A stretch of 7,820 nt of DNA from JABMPO01 sp964539785 (lineage in GTDB: Bacteria > Fidelibacterota > Marinisomatia > Marinisomatales > TCS56): assembly GCA_964539785.1 (NCBI GenBank), contig CAZIJQ010000083.1, forward strand, positions 1-7,820, written 5' to 3'. The notes beneath the pieces were generated by a model. That model did not search any database and had not been told where the DNA came from. It saw only the letters and a program-made list of their open reading frames with translations. Position 1 is the stretch's first letter. Every line of letters starts with the position of its first letter. Made by a program: the position numbers and the translations under genes. Below, piece by piece: positions 1 to 5,529 of the stretch.

Positions 1-116
1 CCCGGGAGACGGCGGAAATTCTGAGTTTGCCAATTGGTACGATCTTGTCCCGTTTGAGCAGAGCACAGAAGAAACTAAAAATTATTTTAGAACCGGTTTT
101 TGAAAGAAAAACATGA
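1..116 (+). CDS. ECF RNA polymerase sigma factor, C-terminal fragment (5' end outside window)
   Basis: The reading frame beginning at base 3 gives about 37 residues ending at the TGA at 114-116. They contain ETAEILSLPIGTILSRLSRA, followed by a Lys-rich helix. This matches the recognition helix of sigma-70 region 4.2, where the usual form is E-x-A-E-I-L-x-x-P-x-G-T-V-x-S-R-L-x-R-A. Such proteins bind the -35 element and direct RNA polymerase to a small stress regulon. The stop overlaps the start of the next gene (ATGA at 113-116), so translation is probably coupled. The following gene looks like a membrane anti-sigma factor, which supports an ECF rather than a housekeeping sigma. Region 2 and any C-terminal extension type cannot be judged, because only the end is present. 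The subgroup is unknown. Confidence 0.85.
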   Translation, partial: RETAEILSLPIGTILSRLSRAQKKLKIILEPVFERKT

Positions 117-523
117 AGAAAAAATGGCTGGATTTGCTGAGGCATTCATTTGATGATCGCCTCAGCCCTAAGAACCAGAAAACACTGGAGCGGGTTTTGG
201 CTGAATCTGCTGAGTTGAGGTTTGAAAAGCGCCAGTTAACTGATCTGCGAAATTTGATTGCCTCGTCATCGATTGAATCATTCAAGCCATTCTTTACCGA
301 GCGCGTTATGGATGCCATTGCCGGTCACACGCAGGCCCGGGCTACAGTTAACGGCTGGCGATCAGCCCTGGATGAAGTATTTCGGCCAGTGGTGATAGCG
401 GCGGCCTTAACAATTGTCGGTCTGCTAATATTAGGTCTGTCGACCTCCGGAAATCTTTCCTTAGAAAGCTTGCTGGGGATACCGGAATATTCGCTTGAAA
501 ATATTGTGTACGCCATGGAATAA
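113..523 (+). CDS. Single-pass membrane anti-sigma factor lacking the zinc motif
   Basis: This 136-residue protein has a cytoplasmic helical domain at about residues 1-70, a linker, one transmembrane helix at about 92-110 (VVIAAALTIVGLLILGLS) and a short periplasmic tail of about 25 residues. The N-terminus has the form of an anti-sigma (ASD/zinc-finger) domain: F-D-D-R-L-S-P at 13-19, then a helix ending LAESAELRF at 29-37. In zinc-binding relatives this stretch carries H-x3-C-x2-C, but here those positions are V28, S32 and L35, so zinc binding is unlikely. FTERVMDAI at 61-69 is also typical of anti-sigma factors. It probably holds the upstream ECF sigma at the inner membrane until a periplasmic signal arrives. 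The ATG at 113 overlaps the sigma stop. The role is inferred from architecture and position. Confidence 0.75.
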   Translation: MKKKWLDLLRHSFDDRLSPKNQKTLERVLAESAELRFEKRQLTDLRNLIASSSIESFKPFFTERVMDAIAGHTQARATVNGWRSALDEVFRPVVIAAALTIVGLLILGLSTSGNLSLESLLGIPEYSLENIVYAME

Positions 524-527
524 GTTT

Positions 528-531
528 GGAG
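528..531 (+). promoter_or_regulatory. Ribosome binding site that sets the start of the LTxxQ sensor
   Basis: GGAG at 528-531 lies six bases before the ATG at 538. An upstream in-frame TTG at 526 overlaps this element and has no Shine-Dalgarno of its own, so the ATG at 538 is the better start. Confidence 0.6.
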
Positions 532-537
532 AACAAG

Positions 538-978
538 ATGTTTAAAACTAAAACAAAAGCCGTTTTAATTCTGATAAGTACGCTGGTGCTGGGTATAATT
601 ATCGGTGTTCTTGGAAGCCGTTATATAGTGGAAAAACGCATCGGACGCATGGCTGGAATGCGCTACCAGGAAGGCTTTATTGAAGTATTTATCACGTTGA
701 TCGACCCGGCGGAGGATCAGGAGCAGGCTGTCCGGGCGGTTCTGAAAAAGCACCATGACCGCTTTCTTAAAATTATGGAAAGCCGAATGGGAGAAATCAG
801 AACTTCCATGGATTCGGTGTATTCCGAATTAACAGGAGTGTTGACTGAAGATCAACTTCAGGGATTAGCGAAACACTTGGAGCGTCCGGGGCTTCCGCGC
901 GGACCTTGGGACCGGGGTAAACGAGGTGCAGGACCTTGGCATAAAGGACCGCCACCCCTTGATGATAACGATTTATAA
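538..978 (+). CDS. Membrane-anchored LTxxQ periplasmic sensor (Spy/ZraP/CnrX-like)
   Basis: From the ATG at 538 the protein has 146 residues. An N-terminal membrane anchor lies at about 7-26, and a mostly helical periplasmic domain follows. The helices include a KKHHDRFLKIMESRM stretch (H72, H73, M80, M84) and end in LTEDQ at 102-106, the LTxxQ signature of the Spy/CpxP/ZraP/CnrX group. The C-terminal 30 residues are rich in Gly, Pro, Arg and Trp (RGPW, GPW, GPPP). Family members bind metals or unfolded proteins. In the CnrYXH system a membrane-anchored sensor of this kind controls an anti-sigma/ECF sigma pair, and the three genes here have the same partners. The His and Met residues could be metal ligands, but they do not prove it. 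It is separated from the anti-sigma gene by 14 bases and overlaps the following small gene. Confidence 0.75.
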   Translation: MFKTKTKAVLILISTLVLGIIIGVLGSRYIVEKRIGRMAGMRYQEGFIEVFITLIDPAEDQEQAVRAVLKKHHDRFLKIMESRMGEIRTSMDSVYSELTGVLTEDQLQGLAKHLERPGLPRGPWDRGKRGAGPWHKGPPPLDDNDL

Positions 979-1213
979 CGTGGATAAGATACTGTCAACT
1001 TCAAAAAATTACATCACAACCGATGACCTGGCTTTTTCTGCCTATTTGAAATTGAACGGTTATCAAATTATCAAATCAAATCACAATCAATCCAAAAGTA
1101 CCTTTACGTTTGATCTTCAATCAGAAGCTGAAGCAACGTTAAAGGTAAAATTCATTAACAGTGAGTATCTAAAATATTACAATGAAATCAGAAATATCAA
1201 AAAACTCATTTAA
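962..1213 (+). CDS. Small DUF5659-like protein of unknown function
   Basis: Starting at ATG 962 this encodes 83 residues; a GTG at 926 and a GTG at 980 are other in-frame starts. The part from about residue 18 on (Y-I-T-T-D-D-L-A-F-S-A-Y-L, G-Y-Q-I-I, an F-T-F-D strand, then Y-Y-N-E-I-R-N-I-K-K-L-I) has the pattern of DUF5659 proteins, which are about 70-80 residues long and of unknown function. There is no signal peptide or membrane segment, so it is probably cytoplasmic. It overlaps the end of the sensor gene by 17 bases. The only Shine-Dalgarno-like stretch, AAAGGA at 943-948, is 13 bases from the ATG, so translation may rely on coupling. Bases 981-1213 are about 30% GC by hand count, against about 50% just upstream, so it may have been acquired separately. 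The family call rests on pattern memory. Confidence 0.65.
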   Translation: MITIYNVDKILSTSKNYITTDDLAFSAYLKLNGYQIIKSNHNQSKSTFTFDLQSEAEATLKVKFINSEYLKYYNEIRNIKKLI

Positions 1214-1224
1214 AGGAGAGTTGA

Positions 1225-1986
1225 ATGATGAATATTAAAATTCAAAAAATTGGAATCCTGGTCATTATGGCGATCAGTCTGCTTTCCGCTCAGCGTCATG
1301 GCTCTAGCGGATATGGAATGGAGCAACACTTTGGTGGTGGTCAACCGCCGTTAATGCGTGATTTAACCATAGAACAGAGAGCTGAAGTACACGAACTGGT
1401 CAATAATATGCGTTCCGAAGGAGCAAGTCGTACGGAAATTCATGCCGCTTTAGAGCAATTGTTCGACCAATGGGGTATTGAACTTCCCGGGAGAACTGGT
1501 AGTGGTCAGGGTCATTTTGGACCGCCGCCGTTCTTAAACAATCTCACTGAGGAACAACAGGCCGAATTTCAGGCATTGGTAAGCGGTATGATTGAAAACG
1601 GAGCTACCCCGGAAGAAATCCATGCCGCGGTTAGAGCTTTGTTGGAAGAGTGGGGTATCGAATTACCCGAACATGGTCGTGGATTGCAGAAAGGGTCAGA
1701 ACGTTCCAGGCAAGGAATTAAAGCACAGAACCATCCCAATCCCTTCAATCCTGATACTCAGATTACTTACACATTACAGTCCGCTGATGAAGTCACAGTG
1801 CGGATTTATAATCTGACCGGACAGCTAGTGCGTTCTTTCGATACCGGTTATCAGACCAGCGGTGATCACAGCATCCACTGGAATGGCCAATTATCAGATG
1901 GTAATCCGGCGCCATCAGGGATTTATTTTTATAATATTCAAGCGGGATCGGATCTGCTGACACAACAAATGTTGCTCCTGAAATAA
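1225..1986 (+). CDS. Secreted protein with two LTxxQ-type repeats and a T9SS sorting domain
   Basis: The protein has 253 residues. A signal peptide at 1-22 ends ISLLSA before QRHG. Two 42-residue repeats follow, at 47-88 (LTIEQ ... WGIELP) and 107-148 (LTEEQ ... WGIELP). They share 23 of 42 residues, including Met62/122, His73/133 and Trp83/143. Each is preceded by a Gly/Pro-rich linker (GGGQPP, FGPPP). Residues 168-253 form an FlgD-like/T9SS type A sorting domain: PNPFNP at 171-176, RIYNLTGQLVR, SGIYFYNI and the terminal LLLK. The protein should therefore cross the outer membrane and be released or attached at the surface. AGGAG at 1214-1218 fits ATG 1225 or ATG 1228. It ends the cluster headed by the sigma factor and shares LTxxQ features with the inner-membrane sensor, which suggests a common signal. 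Binding of metal or unfolded protein is inference. Confidence 0.8.
   Translation: MMNIKIQKIGILVIMAISLLSAQRHGSSGYGMEQHFGGGQPPLMRDLTIEQRAEVHELVNNMRSEGASRTEIHAALEQLFDQWGIELPGRTGSGQGHFGPPPFLNNLTEEQQAEFQALVSGMIENGATPEEIHAAVRALLEEWGIELPEHGRGLQKGSERSRQGIKAQNHPNPFNPDTQITYTLQSADEVTVRIYNLTGQLVRSFDTGYQTSGDHSIHWNGQLSDGNPAPSGIYFYNIQAGSDLLTQQMLLLK
1363..1488 (+). repeat. First LTxxQ-type protein repeat
   Basis: This segment encodes residues 47-88 of the secreted protein, from LTIEQ to WGIELP. It is predicted to form two helices joined by a Gly turn (EGAS). The second copy at 1543-1668 is 55% identical at protein level by hand count. Confidence 0.75.
1543..1668 (+). repeat. Second LTxxQ-type protein repeat
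   Basis: This segment encodes residues 107-148, from LTEEQ to WGIELP, exactly 60 residues after the first copy. The EIHAA motif and the WGIELP end are identical in both copies, while the helix faces have diverged. This points to an old internal duplication. Confidence 0.75.
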
Positions 1987-2000
1987 AGACTATCCATATA

Positions 2001-2028
2001 GATGGCAGGTAATTATTTACCTGCCATC
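2001..2028 (+). terminator. Perfect 12-bp hairpin, probable terminator
   Basis: GATGGCAGGTAA at 2001-2012 and its exact reverse complement at 2017-2028 enclose a TTAT loop. The hairpin starts 14 bases after the stop at 1986 and ends 20 bases before the next start. Only two T residues follow, so it lacks a proper U-tract. It may terminate transcription inefficiently, protect the mRNA end, or act as a partial stop inside a longer operon. Confidence 0.55.
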
Positions 2029-2048
2029 TTGCCATATAAGGTAAATCA

Positions 2049-2888
2049 ATGAAAATTTTAATGAAACAAATTACAATGGCAGTTTTAATAATTTACTTGA
2101 TATCAGTTACTGGCTGTAATCAAGAGCAGATACACAGTATTTGGAATGATGAAACAATTATGATCGATGGCGATGATCAGGAATGGCATTCCCGGCAATT
2201 TGTCCCCAAAGGTGAAAAAGTAGCCCTGGGAATAATGAATGATGAGGCCAATCTTTACCTGTCCTTCCGCACAGCCGACCAGCAGACCATCATCCGGGCG
2301 CTGAGTCTGGGTTTTACGATCTGGATTGATCCAAAAGGAGGGAAAAAACAGGTCTTTGGAATTAGATACCCGATTGGTGCCGGATTTGGTGAAATGCGCG
2401 GTCTACTGCGTGGCCAGTGGGCTGCATATGATGAGCGGGAGGAGCAGATCCGGTTACTCATGGTGTCACAAACAATGGTTGATGTTTATGGACGGGACAA
2501 TACATTGATCAATCATATCCCCCAGTCTAATGCTGATGGCATCAAACTGAAATCGATGTACACTCAGGGACAGTTCATTTTTGAAGTACAAATTCCATTC
2601 ACGATTATTACCGAACAAACCGGAGGTCCAAAACTCAGCTTAGGTGCCAAAGTTGGTGTTGGCTTTGTGGCCGGCGCAATTGATCGGGATGCCCTGCGGG
2701 AGCAAATGGGCGGTCGTGCCGGAGGGGGGGGCGAACGACCAGGCGGGAGCATGGGTGGTCGTGGAGGTAGGGGCGGTGGTAGGGGCGGTGGCCCTCCCGG
2801 AGGCGGCATGGGCCGACCCGGTGGTGGCAACCGGCAGATGCCTGAAGCGATGGAAGCTTGGTTTATGGTTAAACTGGCAGAAGGATAA
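2049..2888 (+). CDS. CBM9-like lipoprotein with Gly/Arg-rich C-terminal tail
   Basis: The protein has 279 residues. A type II signal peptide ends in lipobox V-T-G-C with Cys23, so it should be lipid-anchored. Residues 32-215 look like a beta-sandwich of the CBM9/DOMON-like kind: I-M-I-D-G-D-D-Q-E-W at 37-46, N-D-E-A-N-L-Y-L-S-F at 64-73, F-T-I-W-I-D at 89-94 and F-E-V-Q-I-P-F at 178-184. Such domains bind sugars or haem in some families, but the ligand cannot be predicted here. Residues 221-263 are almost only Gly with Arg, Pro and Met, followed by a short conserved-looking end (EAMEAWFMVKL). AAGGT at 2038-2042 precedes ATG 2049. The tail is encoded by G-rich DNA with an 8-G run and a 12-bp tandem repeat. 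It lies between the LTxxQ cluster and the TonB receptor; whether it belongs to either is unclear. Confidence 0.65.
   Translation: MKILMKQITMAVLIIYLISVTGCNQEQIHSIWNDETIMIDGDDQEWHSRQFVPKGEKVALGIMNDEANLYLSFRTADQQTIIRALSLGFTIWIDPKGGKKQVFGIRYPIGAGFGEMRGLLRGQWAAYDEREEQIRLLMVSQTMVDVYGRDNTLINHIPQSNADGIKLKSMYTQGQFIFEVQIPFTIITEQTGGPKLSLGAKVGVGFVAGAIDRDALREQMGGRAGGGGERPGGSMGGRGGRGGGRGGGPPGGGMGRPGGGNRQMPEAMEAWFMVKLAEG
2709..2837 (+). repeat. Gly-rich low-complexity coding segment with poly-G run and 12-bp tandem repeat
   Basis: This stretch encodes the Gly/Arg-rich tail (residues 221-263). It holds a run of eight G at 2724-2731, and GGTAGGGGCGGT occurs twice in direct tandem at 2766-2777 and 2778-2789. 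The 12-bp unit is in frame and encodes G-R-G-G. Confidence 0.85.
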
Positions 2889-2933
2889 CAGTCCTGCTCG
2901 ATTTTTCGTTTAGATGACCTGACTGTATCAAAT

Positions 2934-2952
2934 GCTGGCTTTCATTGCCAGC
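2934..2952 (+). terminator. Hairpin followed by T-rich stretch, possible terminator
   Basis: GCTGGC at 2934-2939 pairs with GCCAGC at 2947-2952 over a 7-base loop. A T-rich stretch (TTATTTTTATC) begins 7 bases later, at 2960. A second small hairpin (TGGAT 2956-2960, ATCCA 2968-2972) lies directly downstream. The position, 45 bases after the lipoprotein stop, fits termination before the TonB receptor operon, but the delayed U-tract makes it weak. Confidence 0.4.
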
Positions 2953-2986
2953 GCTTGGATTATTTTTATCCATCCGACTGATAAAA

Positions 2987-3007
2987 TATTCCATAACTAG
3001 TGGAATA
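2987..3007. promoter_or_regulatory. 7-bp inverted repeat upstream of the TonB receptor
   Basis: TATTCCA at 2987-2993 and TGGAATA at 3001-3007 are exact reverse complements separated by 7 bases. The centre is about 75 bases before the receptor start. It could be an operator or a small hairpin; no known regulator motif is recognised. Confidence 0.35.
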
Positions 3008-3030
3008 GATCAATTCTTAAGGTTGTCTAA
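3002..3030 (+). promoter_or_regulatory. Weak ECF-type promoter candidate for the receptor operon
   Basis: GGAATAG at 3002-3008 and GTCTAA at 3025-3030 are separated by 16 bases. This resembles the RpoE-type pattern GGAACTT / TCTGA. The -10 match is good, but the -35 match is limited to GGAA. Transcription would start near 3036, leaving a leader of about 35 bases. The -35 half overlaps the right arm of the palindrome at 2987-3007. No better sigma-A-like promoter is visible here. Confidence 0.25.
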
Positions 3031-3071
3031 TCAGTAAAGCAACTAATCTTGTATTAGAATCGAGTAACATA

Positions 3072-5519
3072 ATGATGACATTCAAAAGGACTATTATTTT
3101 CGTGTTTCTTGTATTAGGCATATCTTTGATCGGGCAACAGAGTGGATTAAATGATATTCAAGGATATGTTAAAGATTATAATAGCGGTGAATTCTTACCC
3201 TATACTAATCTTGGTTTAATAGGAACTGATCAAGGTACTTCTTCTAACGCTAATGGTTATTTTGTTATTGTGAATGTGCCGGTAGGCGCATGTTCCCTGC
3301 GTGTATCTTATATCGGATATGAAACAGAGATAATCCAAATAAATAATGATCCATCGAAAAGCGATCCGGTTATTATTGAATTAAAACGAAAAGCGATTGA
3401 TCTTGAGCAAGTAGAAGTTGTAGCAGAAGCCTATGAAATATTTAAGAGTTCGGAGAACGTTAGTCAATTAACGCTATCGCCGCGGGAGTTACAAACCCTT
3501 CCTACGTTGGGAGAGGTGGACATTTTTCGTTCTCTCCAATTACTGCCTGGAATCAGTGGAGTAAGTGATGGGAAAGCCGGTTTATATGTTCGTGGCGGTA
3601 CGCCTGATCAAAATATGGTAATGCTGGATGGTATGACAGTTTATCATGTGGATCATTTTTTCGGCATGTTCAGCGCCTTCAACGCTGATGCTATTAAGGA
3701 TATTCAGGTTTACAAAGGTGGCTATCCTGCAAAATATGGTGGACGTTTATCTAGCGTTGTCGACTTAACAGGAAAAAGGGGGGGAGAGTATAAACAGATG
3801 AGTTTTGGTGCCAATCTCCTCTCAGCGAATTTCTCCTATGAAACCCCGTTTTTGGATGGACTTGGTAATTGGGTCGTCACTGCTCGCAGGTCCTATACCG
3901 ATCTATTGCAAAGTCCATTGTATAACAGTATGTATGAATATGTTACCGGAGAAGAGGCTACAACCGGTTCTACACCACAGGGATCCGGTGGTGGATTTCG
4001 CGGCGGGGCACTTCAGCAATCAGTAGTACCTAGTTTTTACTTTTATGATTTTAACAGCAAATTTTCCTTGAATCCGACCAATAAGGATTTTCTCAGTCTC
4101 AGTCTGTATTCCGGCCGTGATTACCTTGACAAATCACGGGAATTGAATGCACCGGGGGGAGGGATGTTTTCAACATCTGAGGGTAATGAATTTGAGACCC
4201 GCGTAGATGAAAACCTGACCGACTGGGGAAACATCGGCGCCAGTTTTAAATGGGGTCATCAATGGGGCCGGGGATTCACTGATTTTCTAATATCCAATTC
4301 AAGTTATACCAGCAACTACAAACGAGATTTGAGTTTCGGCGGGATGAATATTGTAGGAGTGGATGACAGTACCGGTGCGGCGCGGGGTTTGGGAACCTTT
4401 GCCCAAGATGAATTCAACACAGTGAATGATTTAACGGTAAAGTTTGATAATCAGTGGCAGGTGAATGAAAACCACAAGCTGGAATTCGGGTCGTTCATTT
4501 CACAGATTGGAACGGATTATGATGCCACAGTTCAGGATACAATCAATATTTTGGATGTGGATTCCCGGGCTACGTCGACAGCATTATATTTACAGGATCG
4601 GTGGAGACTGAACTCCCGACTGGATATCGCTGCCGGGCTACGAAGTACATACTTCAATGAAACGAATACCTTATACCATGCACCAAGGTTTTCTTTCGGC
4701 TGGCGAATTTCAGACCGGCTTAAACTAAAAGGGGCCTGGGGATACTACTATCAATTCATTAATGATATCAATAACGAAAATGTGTTGCAGGGAAGTAACG
4801 ATTTCTGGTTGACTGCCGATGAACATATGAAACCTGGATTTTCTGAACATTCAATATTGGGTGTCTCTTATGAATCAAGGCAGTATTTGATTGAATTGGA
4901 AGGTTATTATAAAACGATGGATAATTTAATTGAATTCTCACGTCGGTTCCAGGATCAATCGGATTACTTGAACTACTTCTTTTTCGGAAGTGGTATTTCC
5001 AAAGGACTTGAATTATTAGCGCAGAAAAAATTTGGTTCCCTCACCGGATGGATCAGTTATACCCTGGCACAAGTAGAACATACGTTTCCTAATTTAAACG
5101 CAGGTGACCCCTTTCCGGCTGACCATGATCGTCGTCATGAATTGAAAATTGTTGGTTCCTACAAAATGGGATTGTGGAATTTGTCTTCAACATACATGTT
5201 CAGTACCGGCAACGCTTATACGGCTCCGGAGAGCCAGTATTTTCTGGAAATGCTGGATGGCGAAGACCTCAGCTATATCCACGTAGGGGATAAAAATTCT
5301 TATCGTCTACCAGAATACCACCGTGTGGATTTGAGTCTCTCACGTAAATTTGAATATAATAATTTCAATTGGGATATAGGGTTGTCCGTTTACAACCTAT
5401 TAGATCATAATAACGTATCTTATCGTGATTATGATTTGGACGTGTCGCCGATTATTGTATCGGATGTACTTATGTTAGGTTTTACTCCCACGATTTTCAT
5501 TAAAGCATGCCTGAAATAG
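3072..5519 (+). CDS. TonB-dependent outer-membrane receptor with carboxypeptidase-regulatory-like N-terminus
   Basis: The protein has 815 residues. A signal peptide covers about residues 1-22. A carboxypeptidase-regulatory-like beta domain lies at about 28-105 (D-I-Q-G-Y-V-K-D, G-T-S-S-N-A-N-G-Y-F, S-Y-I-G-Y-E). The plug lies at about 130-235 (LPGISGVSDGKAGLYVRGG at 158-176, MLDGMTVYHVDHFFGMFSAF, YKGGYPAKYGGRLSSVVDL). The rest is the 22-strand beta-barrel, ending GFTPTIFIKACLK. It should import or sense a ligand across the outer membrane using TonB/ExbBD energy. No STN signalling domain is present, so direct surface signalling of the FecI/FecR kind is not indicated. Translation starts at ATG 3072 or the adjacent ATG 3075, with only a weak Shine-Dalgarno. 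The following lipoprotein gene is 10 bases away, as in other receptor/DUF4249 pairs. The substrate is unknown. Confidence 0.9.
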   Translation: MMTFKRTIIFVFLVLGISLIGQQSGLNDIQGYVKDYNSGEFLPYTNLGLIGTDQGTSSNANGYFVIVNVPVGACSLRVSYIGYETEIIQINNDPSKSDPVIIELKRKAIDLEQVEVVAEAYEIFKSSENVSQLTLSPRELQTLPTLGEVDIFRSLQLLPGISGVSDGKAGLYVRGGTPDQNMVMLDGMTVYHVDHFFGMFSAFNADAIKDIQVYKGGYPAKYGGRLSSVVDLTGKRGGEYKQMSFGANLLSANFSYETPFLDGLGNWVVTARRSYTDLLQSPLYNSMYEYVTGEEATTGSTPQGSGGGFRGGALQQSVVPSFYFYDFNSKFSLNPTNKDFLSLSLYSGRDYLDKSRELNAPGGGMFSTSEGNEFETRVDENLTDWGNIGASFKWGHQWGRGFTDFLISNSSYTSNYKRDLSFGGMNIVGVDDSTGAARGLGTFAQDEFNTVNDLTVKFDNQWQVNENHKLEFGSFISQIGTDYDATVQDTINILDVDSRATSTALYLQDRWRLNSRLDIAAGLRSTYFNETNTLYHAPRFSFGWRISDRLKLKGAWGYYYQFINDINNENVLQGSNDFWLTADEHMKPGFSEHSILGVSYESRQYLIELEGYYKTMDNLIEFSRRFQDQSDYLNYFFFGSGISKGLELLAQKKFGSLTGWISYTLAQVEHTFPNLNAGDPFPADHDRRHELKIVGSYKMGLWNLSSTYMFSTGNAYTAPESQYFLEMLDGEDLSYIHVGDKNSYRLPEYHRVDLSLSRKFEYNNFNWDIGLSVYNLLDHNNVSYRDYDLDVSPIIVSDVLMLGFTPTIFIKACLK

Positions 5520-5529
5520 AGACAGTACC

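Noticed and set aside
526..537. TTG start for the LTxxQ sensor, adding four residues
   Set aside because: The TTG overlaps the GGAG that best serves the ATG at 538 and has no ribosome binding site of its own.
926..961. GTG start for the DUF5659-like protein
   Set aside because: The added residues lie within the sensor's Gly/Pro-rich tail and add nothing resembling the family. ATG 962 is more likely, although not certain.
2564..2830. Proline-rich open frame on the minus strand
   Set aside because: It is the complement of the Gly-rich tail; poly-Pro is expected from antisense GGN codons. It has no ribosome binding site or independent support.
2644..2913. Second open frame on the plus strand across the Gly-rich tail
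   Set aside because: It is kept open only by the G-rich composition. The lipoprotein frame has a lipobox, domain pattern and start site.
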